Positions 45,287 to 56,936 of a DNA stretch of 64,000 bases are shown here, one piece after another. A program made the translations under genes and the position numbers. Numbering within the stretch: the first letter of the stretch is position 1; each line of letters opens with the position of its first letter. Under the pieces are notes generated by a model. It was not told the origin of the DNA. It ran no database searches and was given only the letters and a program-made list of their open reading frames with translations. The DNA comes from Solen grandis (taxonomy: Eukaryota > Mollusca > Bivalvia > Adapedonta > Solenidae): the NCBI GenBank assembly GCA_021229015.1, contig CM037781.1, positions 39,849,897-39,913,896 of the forward strand, given 5' to 3'.

Positions 45287-46952
45287 ACAAGGGTGTGTTA
45301 CTGTCCTCGAACTGCTGTATAACAGTTACAGGAGTGTGTTACTGTCCTCGAACTGCTGTATAACAGTTACAGGGGTGTGTTACTGTCCTCGAGCTGCTGT
45401 ATAACAGTTACAGTGGTGTGTTACTGTCCTCGAACTGCTGTGTGTTACTGTCCTCGAACTGCTGTATTACAGTTACAGGAGTGTGTTACTGTCCTCGAAC
45501 TGCTGTATTACAGTTACAGGAGTGTGTTACTGTCCTCGAACTGCTGTATTACAGTTACTTGGGTGTGTTAATGTCCTCGTACTGCTGTATAACAGTAACA
45601 GGGGTGTGTTTATGTCCTCGAACTGCTGTATAACAGTTACAGGGGTGTGTTACTGTCCTCGAACTGCTGTATAACAGTTACAGGGGTGTGTTACTGTCCT
45701 CGAACTGCTGTATAACAGTTACAGGGGTGTGTTACTGTCCTCGAACTGCTGTTTTACAGTTACAAGAGTGTGTTACTGTCCTCGAACTGCTGTATTACAG
45801 TTACAAGAGTGTGTTAATGTCCTCGAAGTGCTGTATAACAGTTACAGGGGTGTGTTACTGTCCTCGAACTGCTGTATTACAGTTACAGGGGTGTGTTTCT
45901 GTCCTCAAACTGCTGTATATCAGTAACAGGGGTGTGTTACTGTCCTCGAACTGCTGTATAACAGTTACAGGGGTGTGTTTATGTCCTCGAACTGCTGTAT
46001 TACAGTTACAGGGGTGTGTTACTGTCCTCAAACTGCTGTATAACAGTAACAGGGGTGTGTTACTGTCCTCGAACTGCTGTATAACAGTTACAGGGGTGTG
46101 TTACTGTCCTCGAGCTGCTGTATAACAGTTACAGGGGTGTGTTACTGTCCTCGAACTGCTGTATAACAGTTACAGGGGTGTGTTACTGTACTCGAACTGC
46201 TGTATAACAGTTACAGGGGTGTGTTACTGTACTCGAACTGCTGTATTACAGTTACAGGGGTGTGTTACTGTCCTCGAGGTACTGTATAACAGTTACAGGG
46301 GTGTGTTACTGTCCTCGAGCTGCTGTATAACAGTTACAGGGGTGTGTTACTGTCCTCGAGCTGCTGTATTACAGTTACAGGGGTGTGTTACTGTCCTCGA
46401 GGTACTGTATAACAGTCACAGGGGTGTGTTACTGTACTCGAACTGCTGTATTACAGTTACAGGGGTGTTTTACTGTACTCGAACTGCTGTATAACAGTAA
46501 CAGGAGTGTGTTACTGTCCTCAAGCTGCTGTATTACAGTTACAGGGGTGTGTTACTGTCCTCGAACTGCTGTATAACAGTTACAAGAGTGTGTTACTGTC
46601 CTCAAGCTGCTGTATTACAGTTACAGGGGTGTGTTACTGTCCTCGAACTGCTGTATAACAGTTACAGGGGTGTGTTACTGTCCTCGAACTGCTGTATTAC
46701 AGTTACAGGGGTGTGTTACTGTCCTCGAACTGCTGTATACAGTTACAGGGGTGTGTTACTGTCCTCGAACTGCTGTATAACAGTTACAGGGGTGTGTTTC
46801 TGTACTCGAACTGCTGTATACAGTTACAGGGGTGTGTTATGTCTCGAACTGCTGTATTACAGTTTAACAGTTACAGGGGTGTGTTACTGTACTCGAACTG
46901 CTGTATTACAGTTACAGGGGCGTGTTTCTGTCCTCAAACTGCTGTATAACGG
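45287..46952. repeat. 41-bp minisatellite, about 40 copies
   Basis: The unit begins CTGTATAACAGTTACAGGGG and continues TGTGTTACTGTCCTCGAACTG. Variants are TATTACAG, CTGTACTCG and CTCGAGGTACTG. A shortened unit occurs at 45422-45440. Each unit has short inverted pieces (CTGTA..TACAG and AACTG..CAGTT). The Cys-rich open frames within it are artefacts. Confidence 0.96.
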
Positions 46953-47154
46953 ACACAGTTCAATGAGCTAGATTCAATCACAAACACGAGGTCTCTGAAT
47001 ACTGTATGTAAAACAGCTGATCGAAGGTCAAGGTCGTCCTTTGAATGTTGACTTCCTGTCTATAAATTTGTCTTTACCTTAAAAAATACGAACAGGCATA
47101 CTACAGTACAGGTAAACTTTTGCTTTTAGACCATAAAATTTGAAAGAAACAGCA

Positions 47155-47877
47155 ATGCTTGCATACCCACTGTTATTTGTCCTCTGTTTTTTAGGATATA
47201 TAAGAGTTCATGACTCTGTTGATGTTTGCAAGTCACATAGAGAGGTGAAATCACTGTGTCAGAAAAGCAAGCTACTGCTCACATGCTGCACAATCAAACT
47301 GAAGCCGCTACTTAGACCCAAAGACTTACACAAATGTAGCTATAAGGCAGCACTTTTTCTAAGTGTCCTCCTTTTGATACAGTCTACTGATGTCGAACAA
47401 AACCCTGGCCCTGGACCTACCCTCATACCAGAAGTAGTAGGTAATACCTCAACAGTATTACACTGTGGTAATTGTGAACAGCCAGTAACATGGTCATGTA
47501 AGGGCGTAGAGTGTGACTTCTGTTTCATATGGTACCATGCAGATTGCCAGAACATATCTGATAGCATGTATGACAGATTGGGGAATGATTCTCAGGTTGG
47601 GGTCTGGAAGTGCATTGCATGTGATAACATGAATATAACAACATCCAGCCTCTGTAGCCTTGACTCACTCCACACACCAAATAAGTTCAGTAATCTTACC
47701 AACACCTCTAGTCCTACAGGGCCAAACTTCAAAAATGGCGAGCATCCAATCTCCACATCTACGCCAAAAATTAACCGCAATTCACAGAAAGCAAATAATC
47801 AAACAAAAAACAAGATCAGACGTTCTTTAAAAGTCCTAATTGTAAATTGCAGATCTATTGCTGATAAAAAAAAATAG
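47155..47877 (+). pseudogene. LINE N-terminal protein: leader, 2A peptide, PHD finger
   Basis: From the ATG at 47155 the protein has a hydrophobic leader (MLAYPLLFVLCFLGYI), a basic/Cys region, then YKAALFLSVLLLIQST directly before DVEQNPGP (47389-47412). That matches the 2A consensus D-x-E-x-NPG-P, at which ribosomes release the upstream peptide and continue. About 18 residues later a C4HC3 PHD-type finger follows (C-x2-C...C-x2-C....H-x2-C...WKCIAC). The frame ends with SLKVLIVNCRSIADKK, the first motif of an AP endonuclease, and then a stop after an A-run; a one-base shift restores the endonuclease frame. CR1-like LINEs of invertebrates are known to carry N-terminal 2A sequences. Confidence 0.88.
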
Positions 47878-48500
47878 AGTATGAAAATATGGTCATGTCA
47901 ACAAATCCAGACATAATAATTGGAACTGAGTCTTGGTTAAAACCCAAACATTTTGATAATGAAATCTTTCATCCAGACCTGGGATACACCCCCTACAGAA
48001 GAGATAGACAGAAGCAGGCTGGGGAAGGAGTATTTAATGCAGTTAAAAATTGCATGATAGCACAATAAGCTACCAATCTCCAAACTGATTGTGAAAATGT
48101 ATGGGTCAAAATAGAAATGCAAGGTTCCAAACCGTTGCTTGTAGGTTCCTATTACAAACCTAAAGAAAATGACCCCCATAGCCTGGATGAATTCAACAAA
48201 TCTCTATCCATGGCTACCAAGTCAAACGCAACAGTATGGGTGGGCGGGGACTTCAACATGCCAAAACTTGATTGGTCAAGCATTGCTCCAACTCCAGACT
48301 GCAAACTCCAGTCACACTATAGAGAATTTATAAACATTCTCTATATAACAACCTTACCCAAGTAGTTAAAGATCCCACCCGTGAAAATCATATCCTAGAT
48401 CTGTTCCTGACAAATAACCCCTCTATTGTAAACAGAGCAAATGTAATCCCAGGTATCAGTGATCACGATGCTGTCCTGGTTGACACAAATACCTCCACTC
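47878..48500 (+). pseudogene. LINE AP-type endonuclease domain, broken
   Basis: Ordered endonuclease motifs: DIIIGTESWL, then (after a TAA at 48066) SYYKPKENDP, VWVGGDFNMPKLDW and, in a shifted frame, HILDLFLTNN and ISDHDAVLVD. These are the ExW, GDFN and SDH motifs of APE-type LINE endonucleases, which nick target DNA to prime reverse transcription. Confidence 0.88.
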
Positions 48501-49188
48501 GTATAAAGCCCCCAAAACCACGTAAAATCCACCTATATAATAAGGCAGACTGGGATGGTCTTAGGTCACACTTGTCTAGCCTTCATGATTCCCTTACCAG
48601 TTCAAACAGATATTCCAACAAAACAGTAGAAGAGTTATGGCAAACCATCTCCAGAAAAATTGAGGAAGGGGTCAATACTTTTATCCCATCAAAATGGTCA
48701 TCCTCCAAAAATAAACTCCCCTGGATCAAGGTCAACCTCAAAAGACTGTATAGGAAAAGGGACAAAGCCTACAAGCAGTACAAGAGTCATAACACCAATA
48801 AATCTAGAGAAAAATATCTCAGCATTAAATATCTCTGCGGGAAAGAAACTAAATTAGCCTATAAAAATTACCTAGAAGATATTTTAAACATTAAAATAAA
48901 ACTTCTTTAGAACATGAACAAACACAAAATAGACCAAACACCAAAAAACTATATTCTCTACTAAAACACTCAAAACAAGACTCTTTTGGCATTGATTCAC
49001 TGAAAAAAAAAATAAACTCTACACATCTGATGAAGACAAAGCAGAAATACTAAATGAACAATTTCAGTCTATCTTCACTTCCAAATCTCCTGTTTCTCTC
49101 AAATCCCTGGCTGAAATGAAGGTACAGGATCAAACAGATACAAGTAGAGAGAATCGCAAACCATCATTTAAACCCCCCCCCCCCCAAC

Positions 49189-50716
49189 CCAATGCCTGAT
49201 ATTGTTGTTTCTGAAAAAGGTGTTGAGAAACTACTCAAAAACCTTAACCCCCACAAGGCTGCAGGACCCGATCAAATTCGACCTATTGTACTTAAAAATA
49301 CCAGTCATGAATTACCCCCTATATTATCTAAACTCTTCCAAAAATCTCTGCAGTCTGGAGCTCTACCAGACATTTGGAAAATGGCAAATGTTGCCCCCAT
49401 CTTTAAAAAAAGGTAATAAATCGGAACCAGCCAACTACCGTCCTATCTCTCTTACCTGTATCCTGTGTAAAACCCTAGAACACATCGTCTCCTCTAGTAT
49501 CACAAAACACTTTACCAAATCTAACTTGTTCTATGAATTACAGCATGGTTTCAGAGAAAAAAGGTCATGTCAAACCCAATTACTAATGTTAATAGATGAT
49601 ATCCTACAGTCAATAAACCAGAGAAGCCAAGTAGACTTGATTCTTCTTGATTTCTCTAAAGCCTTTGATATGGTCAACCATGAAAACTTCTATATAAGTT
49701 GCACTTTTATGGCATAAGGGGTCAAACTCTAATATGGATCAAAGGGTTTCTAGACAATAGGTCACAGTCCGTGGTGGTAAATGGCTCCAAATCCAGTTCC
49801 ATACCAGTCTCTTTCGATGTACCCCAGGGCTCGGTCCTAGGACCTCTCTTATTCTTAATATATATCAATGATCTACCCGAGTATGTTAAATCCTCTAAAG
49901 TCCGCTTATTTGCTGACGACACAGCCATCTATCTCTCTCTTTCTGTGGCCTCTCATTCGAGCCTACTACAACATGACTTGAACCAAATTGAAAAATGGGA
50001 GATAAAATGGGACATGAAATTCAACCCATCAAAATGCCAGATTATTCAAATCTCAAAACGCAAAACAGTTATCCCAACACAATACCTCTTACATGACACC
50101 ATCTTAGAAACAAATCATCTGCAAAATATCTGCATTACAATATCAAATGACCTAACATGGAACAAACACATAAACAATATTACTACAAAGACTAATCAAA
50201 CACTAGGTTTCTTACGCCGAAACATCAAAGTTCATTCTGAAGGGTTAAAGTCAACCGCATACAAGACACTTGTCAGGCCCCAGCTGGAGTACGGCTCCAC
50301 AGTCTGGTCCCCTTATACAGGAACTCTTATTGACCAGCTAGAGTCCATCCAGAGGAGGGCTGCTAGATGGACCAAACATGACTGGCCGAACGTCAAGCGT
50401 CACTGACATGATGACTTCCCTACAGTGGAGGCGCATTGACCTTTGGCGTATTGACCAACGTCTGGTTATGTTTCATAACATCTTGCATGACCGGGTGGCT
50501 ATCCATATCCCAAACTACATTATCCCTCTCACTAGATCATCCAGAACGTCCCATCCTAATGCATTCCAGCAAGTACAAACCAAAACTGACTATCACAAAT
50601 ATTCATTTTTCCCAAGAACTATTGTCCACTGGAATGTCCTACCACCAGATATCATCAACTTGTCTGGTCCTGAGTTCAGTCTGGCTGTTAGCCAGATTGA
50701 ACATATGTCTCCCTAA
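49189..50716 (+). pseudogene. LINE reverse transcriptase and C-terminal domain, broken
   Basis: Motifs in order: NPHKAAGPDQIRP, PIFKK, (frameshift) ANYRPISLTCILCKTLE, HGFREKRSC, LLDFSKAFD, (frameshift) VPQGSVLGPLLFLIYINDLP and RLFADDTAIYLS (catalytic Asp pair at about 49915-49920). These are followed by WDMKFNPSKCQII, the thumb region YGSTVWSPYT and RRAARW, then after another frame change the C-terminal region to 50716. All catalytic residues are present; only frame is lost. Confidence 0.9.
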
Positions 50717-50935
50717 ACGGCTAAACTGCTTTTTAACCTGCTTTTAACAACATACTTATTTCTATTACTTTTTATTCTTTTATCTTAGATCTTTTATACT
50801 AATACTCTTGTCAGTTGACGCGCGTCAAGTCTAAGTCCCCAGCAGGGGTTTGACTTCAAGGAAGATATATAGATACTGTAGAGCCTGACAGTAATGTCGC
50901 CTTTAATTGTCTTTATAATAAAATATTGGATATTT

Positions 50936-53900
50936 CTTAAACAACAATGTAAATTTCAGCAATGTTATTTTCACTTCTTACAGACTATAGCCATCATGGA
51001 TTAGAATTTCATCCATATTCAACTGATTCTGTTAGCTCTTTTCGATTCACAATTCGTCTTACTTGATTTTTTTTTTGTCTGTCTGGATGAGATTTGCATT
51101 TCCTCTTATCGAAATATATGTATCTATAATTCTAATTCCAGCAGGTTGAAATCGATAGAGTCAAGTGTCACATGACGCCAAGAAACTCAAATGTTTTCCT
51201 GCAACTCTAGTTTCTAGTACTAAGTCAGTTGAACTCGCTCTGTTTTATAATAGCCCCGCTGGCAGTCTCTCAGTACCTGTAACGCTTTGAATTGTTTCAT
51301 AATGATCCGGAATGCATACCTTGGGAAATGAGGGCCCTACTTCGTGTTAATGAATCTGATTTACTTTATATACTACCGAGTGCAGAGTGATACAGTACGG
51401 TGAAAACGACTGCGGTAATTATGCAAATCAACAATGCCTGCTTTTGATTTACTGGTACCGCAAGTCTAAAATTGACGGGAATTTGAATCAGTAACAGATA
51501 TTGTGGAGTTCTAAAGTGCGCTGCGCATGTTAATCGCACTATCACATCAGCACAGAATGGTGATTTTTTACCAATGTTGATTTTAATTTACTTACGTCAT
51601 AAACTTTTCTAACAATCACGAATGTCTCAAGATAATTATCTGGCTACCCGGATGGGTGTCACTGTAACAGTAACGCTGTCAGCGCAGTGTAAGAATATCA
51701 TTTTTAATTCATTATCCTCACTCGATAAACCAAAAATAATATCCCACTAAAACTAACGATTTTTTTTTAATGAAATTTGCTTTACTGCGACGCTTTACAC
51801 ATTGTTACTGAGATTATCATATTTTTTATCATATTTTTTATCATATTTTTTACTCTGTTGGGAGCCCAAAATTCCCGAAGTCGAAAGAAGCGTTCTTCGG
51901 TCTAAAAAATAAATCTAATAAATGAGCACATAGAGAGCGTGTAATTAACAATTCTTTCCAGTATTTCTTGAAAACGTCTTATTTCAATGCAGAAATCAAT
52001 ATTGAAAAGTCTTAAAAATATGATAGTGTAGTTTATTGTCCCGTTTCAAAACAGTCAAAATTATAGAAATGGTAATACTAGTATTCACTATTTGAAACAG
52101 CGAAATTGCCATTTTTAGTTTACTAATATTTCCTTAAAATCCACCGAAAAGCTTTCACCAAAATTGCACCATGATGGAAAACGTGTACACATATCGATGT
52201 GAATATGATACAAATATTCGCCTTTCATTTAGATGAAATATTTCCTGAGAATGAGACATTTGTGTTTATAACAATATCTATTTATTTTGATAGATATGGT
52301 TCAAACAATATCAAGTATTTCACTGACAGACGGGGTGAATATACAACAATATGTTCGTAGGCAGGAGGAGATTGTTATGTCCAAATTAATCCAAATTTAG
52401 CGGCAACAAATTATGATTTATAGTGTGCATAGATTATTTGTTTGAATAATGTATGCTGTTTAGACAACAAAAACCATGCATTATTTTTGTAACACAATAC
52501 CGAAATGGAGTATGGAAAGCAACTGGTACGTAATCAGACATGATGTACTCTGTGTTTTCTTTTACCGTGACAATAATGCCTTCGTGCTATTTTATATTTT
52601 TAATTTGGTAAAATTTAACACACAGAAATATTTATTAATGGTGAAAAAATTATTCCATCCCAGTATAGCTGAGGAAGAAAGGAAAAATAACGGAAGTTTG
52701 GATTTGCAGAACTACATAATTTTAAGAACGCCCAAGCTTGCTTGGAAATTAGATTTTGAAAAAAATGCCATATAAAGAAAAATAGCATTAATTTATGTTT
52801 TCTTTCTCTGGATTTAAGTGTTTCCAGCAGGTGTCAGTCTTTTTATATTAATAATAAACACAAAATAAACATATGGCGTTTATAGCAGCCTCGTTAATCA
52901 GTTGTAATACACATATTAAATGTTATATCTCCATATTCAGGGATGGTCTGAAAAACGAAATATATATATATTTATTTATTTATTTATTTATTCTAACGAT
53001 GAACGGTCAAACAAATATTTCATTTTATGTTCCTCATTAGCACGTTTCCATATTTTCATTTTCAATTATATCAAGAAATAATTCACTGGTCATCCATCAG
53101 ACCAACTACAACTGTTAATTATGGTAAAGCCATTCAAATTTCTCTACCTATCATTATTTCAGACGGTTTCCTATAGGTGTGCAAATGGTGATCATTGCCA
53201 GTAACTGTGCACAAACTGAGCTGAATTCGAGCTTAATCTAAATTCCGCGCTTCTTGAATTATAAAACACTAAATAAAGGTCCCGCTAAATCGCGGGAATG
53301 TTATATACTGTTTGGTTTATGAGTTAGGTGTCCCAGTACCCAAACACAGGATAAGGGCCATGGGTTTCACATAAATAAACCGAATATATGGTGGCGCTTG
53401 TGTGTGAAGCCGAGGGCTGTGGGTTCGATCCCCACTGAGGTCGGGTGCGGTCTCTGAGATGAATGACCTACATTTTTTTCTGATGGTTATTCGTTTTCAA
53501 TCACTATTCTTAATTATATTTAACTACGGATGCGTGCTGGAGTACTGGTTAACCTTTCAGGACTGTAATAATCTTGGAAAGAGTTGCTAAGTTAACTGGA
53601 CAACTGTTAGCCTTTGATGGCATAAAATGATGTTAAAAAATAAAGAAATCCAATAATGAGAAATCAAATCAAATAAGCCAAGCTTAATAAACACACAAAT
53701 ATATATAATAAACAGGACTCATTGCTATCACATTTTTCAAGGTGTGTGTTTTTAATTTCAAAGGTGGGATACTAATAACAGCATTAGGAAAAATGCATAA
53801 TGGACTTTCAATTGAACAATGATAGAAATTATTGAAATCTGCATAACAGAATTAAACAAAATCTTCAAGAATGATAATAGAATATCACAAATCGCAGCTC

Positions 53901-54624
53901 TGAAGTGTGTTAGCCTCTAGAGAGCCATATACCATGCTGTATGCTATAGGTATATGAGAATATAGTGGTCTCACGCCAGGCGACAGCGTCTTACATCCGA
54001 ACAGTATTATAAATGTCTCACAACATAATCTTGAAAGATAAATTTGATAACTCTCTCAAAGAATAATAATAGGAACAGTGTAGTAAAAAATAGGGATACA
54101 ATACCGAATTTGCCTTTTGTATCACTCTGTAACGTGACTGCGAGGTTAGTCGAGGTTCTCCTTTTTTTAACATACATAGAATACACCATACGTCCCCTGT
54201 AATGTGACTATTTTTATATTAATCCAGTGTCGATGGATTTACCATAAATTCTCGAAAACTTCAACATTTTTATACATTTTTTCTAAATACAAATAATACA
54301 ACTACTGAATGATTATTCAAAAAAATTGTAAACTCTATAATTATACATAATTTTGTTTCGTAACGGCGCCAAAGCCGACACACACACACGCACACACAAA
54401 TAGTTCTTTTAGTAAATACCACTACAATTTGTTCCAACAAACAATTTGACCTGTTAATACTAACTTAGAAGACGACGATACTGTACTTGTGGCTATCAAG
54501 GGCGCTGACAACGTTGATAAGGATGACAATGAATGTCAGTGTTGGTGCTAGCCATTGAAACAATTGTGAACACTAGTACTGTAGTGTCTTACCAATCTCC
54601 AAGCAGAGTTGTCGTTCGTTCCTC
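50936..54624. other. Intergenic, AT-rich
   Basis: No gene recognised. A 13-bp unit (TTTTTTATCATAT) is repeated three times at 51822-51851. (TTTA)n occurs at about 52970-52991. The 100-codon open frame at 52476-52775 has no domain pattern. Confidence 0.5.
53385..53450 (+). repeat. tRNA-like SINE head
   Basis: GTGGCGCTTGTGTGTG (A-box-like) is followed 20-odd bases later by GGGTTCGATCCCCAC, a perfect B box. A full tRNA fold is not evident, so a tRNA-derived SINE or relic is more likely than a functional tRNA gene. Confidence 0.45.
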
Positions 54625-55021
54625 ACTATACCATCTCTGCAATGGCCTCAATGACAAGAATCTTGTCAAAACAGAAAGCACTTGTTTAACGTGGATTTAA
54701 TTGTATTTTACGGATCAAAAGTTTAGAAACATTGAATATATATTTCTTAATCATCATAAAACGTGTGGAAAATATATTATTTTATTTCCTATTATGGGAA
54801 CTATTTCCTGTCTTATTTCGCAGACTATACCATCTCTGCAATGGCCTCAATGACAAGAATCTTGTCAAAACAGAAAGCACTTGTTTAACGTGGATTTAAT
54901 TGTATTTTACGGATCAAAAGTTTAGAAACATTGAATATATATTTCTTAATCATCATAAAACGTGTGGAAAATATATTATTTTATTTCTATTATGAGAACT
55001 ATTTCTTGCCTTATTTCGCAG
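54625..55021. repeat. Recent 199-bp tandem duplication
   Basis: 54625-54823 and 54824-55021 are nearly identical, differing at only a handful of positions (such as CCTATTATGGG versus CTATTATGAG). The unit starts ACTATACCATCTCTGCAATG and ends TTATTTCGCAG. Confidence 0.95.
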
Positions 55022-55651
55022 ATGGGAACTATCCGCAAACGCTCGTCTGCAGATGTAAATATTTACAGATTCAGCTGGATATCGTACTTTGAGACAGCCT
55101 TTTATTTTCATAATTTGTAATTTTACTGACCATTCCGATCAGTTTCAGTGGTGTTATTTATATATTTCACAGTTTAAGGAGCCTATCTAGTCGTCCTTCA
55201 AATTAAATATCTGAACAACGGTTTGGATGACGTCATATACTTGAAACTGCTTTCTGAGCCAACCATAGAGGTGAATGTAATGGTAAGCCGATGTGTAAGA
55301 GAGTGGTGTCTTACATGTTAAAAATAGGATTTATGTGCGTGCCGTTTTACCAGCGATGCAAAACATTGCAACATATTTCGATGTAAAAATGTTAGATTAA
55401 TTAAATGCGTTCCTACATTCTACAATTTCGCATACATTGGGATGGTGCGACTACCTGCTGCCGGGTGTGCTCCGGGCCGAACGTACCTTAATCAGAGTTG
55501 TCCACAGCATACAAGAACTGACTTCCGTTATCGAACTTTATTTCTAAATTGATGACAATATTAATTCATTAGTGACATATAATGTCTATGTCAACACGGG
55601 TTCCTTTCTGCATTTGGAACAATGAAGGAGAAGTCTGTCACTGAAGGGGCT

Positions 55652-55718
55652 CAATCTGACTAAAGTACACGATCTTCCTAGCGTGGCGTATATATAGGAG
55701 ATGACTTTAGTCAGATTG
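55652..55718. mobile_element. 67-bp MITE with 15-bp TIRs and 10-bp target duplication
   Basis: CAATCTGACTAAAGT (55652-55666) and its exact reverse complement (55704-55718) enclose a 37-bp centre. TGAAGGGGCT lies directly on each side (55642-55651 and 55719-55728). All three features are perfect. The duplication length is near the 9-11 bp of Mutator-like elements; the family call is inference. Confidence 0.85.
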
Positions 55719-56000
55719 TGAAGGGGCTTTATACGTATTCTTGATTACCTTTTATTTGTATCAGTTAATTAGTAAAATTAGTACATGTAGTATATATACA
55801 TGCATCTTCGCACACTTCCGCTACATATAATATCTATGAAAATTGAACTATTGTCAAATAACAAGTAGTGTTATATATATGGGAACAAAAAAAGTATAAT
55901 AACACAAGTTAGCTAAGCACATAAACATTTTATGTAATCAAACCTATGGAAGTAAACAAGTGAAAAAAGGAAAATAGAGATGATCAATTAAGATAAACAC

Positions 56001-56044
56001 TGAATGAATGAATGAATGAATGAATGAATGAATGAATGAATGAA
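56001..56044. repeat. (TGAA)n microsatellite
   Basis: Eleven uninterrupted tetranucleotide copies. Confidence 0.97.
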
Positions 56045-56936
56045 AGTATAACACTACACGGTTGATTAAAGGACCATATATTCAATCACAACATAGATAT
56101 GTCATTAAATGCAACTTTTAATACGGAAATATAGATATGTCATTAATCGCCACTTACTTGATGATGTTGCTTTATCCTTGTGATAGGAAACTCAGAACAC
56201 CACTGTCTACAGACGCTTACATCCCATTATTTGCTCTGGAAACTCTCCTTATTGTTATCATTTATCCCAGGCCTTACTCGATAAATTATTCGATACACAC
56301 GTACGGCCTAATTTGTCGACAAGCAGTCGAGTGATCAGGCGCGGTATAAGAACACTTGTGAAGCTGATGACAGGATTGAGATACCGCGAGGTTTCACGTT
56401 TTCCAATAGGAAGAAGATCAATTGCTACCAGAAATAATATCCGTGTTTCCCTGACCATTTGTCAGAAAATTTCCTGTTTTCCTGTTTATGGAAAAACACA
56501 ATATTATAGTGTCCGAATTCTGCCCATTTTGATCGGTGTTTGTCTGATCAAAATGTCGAGAGTGAAAAAAACTGTAAAAAAAAAGTAAAAAAAAACTAAG
56601 ATTTTGTTTGTGAGGGCGTTATGTTGAAATCGAAAAGAAGATAAATAAATCTTTCGTTTGTAATGGAAAATATCGGCAAGAAATTTTGGCCTTCCGTCAG
56701 GTAACACGAAACAAGACAATAATTTTTGTTCGGTTTTCGCCCGGGCTAACGCATCATACGATATGTCACAAATTAGCCTGGTGACTAGACACATTAATGT
56801 AATTGTTTGTTTTACGGTTACACTTTATTTTATGTTTGATCGATATAGAAAACAGATAAACATACATATAAATTCAGTCTATCGTGTTCAAAAACTAAAA
56901 CGAAATCCTCATCGTAAATATATTTACAGGTGAAAC

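Larger units (their letters stand above)
47100..50935 (+). mobile_element. CR1/L2-type LINE with 2A motif and PHD finger, nearly full length, inactivated
   Basis: Domain order on the + strand: hydrophobic leader and 2A peptide, PHD finger, AP endonuclease, linker, reverse transcriptase, C-terminal domain, short 3' UTR. The coding sequence is broken by an A-run frameshift at about 47870, a TAA at 48066-48068, and frameshifts near 48350, 48900-49170, 49410, 49690 and 50390. It begins directly downstream of the 41-bp array. The 3' UTR carries a 14-bp palindrome (TTGACGCGCGTCAA, 50815-50828) and a second stem. Exact 5' and 3' ends were not determined. Confidence 0.9.

Noticed and set aside
45377..46971. 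Cys-rich frames GVCYCPRTAVLQLQ
   Set aside because: Translation of the 41-bp minisatellite. All three frames are similar, as expected from a tandem repeat.
53385..53450. Functional tRNA gene
   Set aside because: The B box is perfect but acceptor and anticodon stems do not pair, so it is listed as SINE/tRNA relic.
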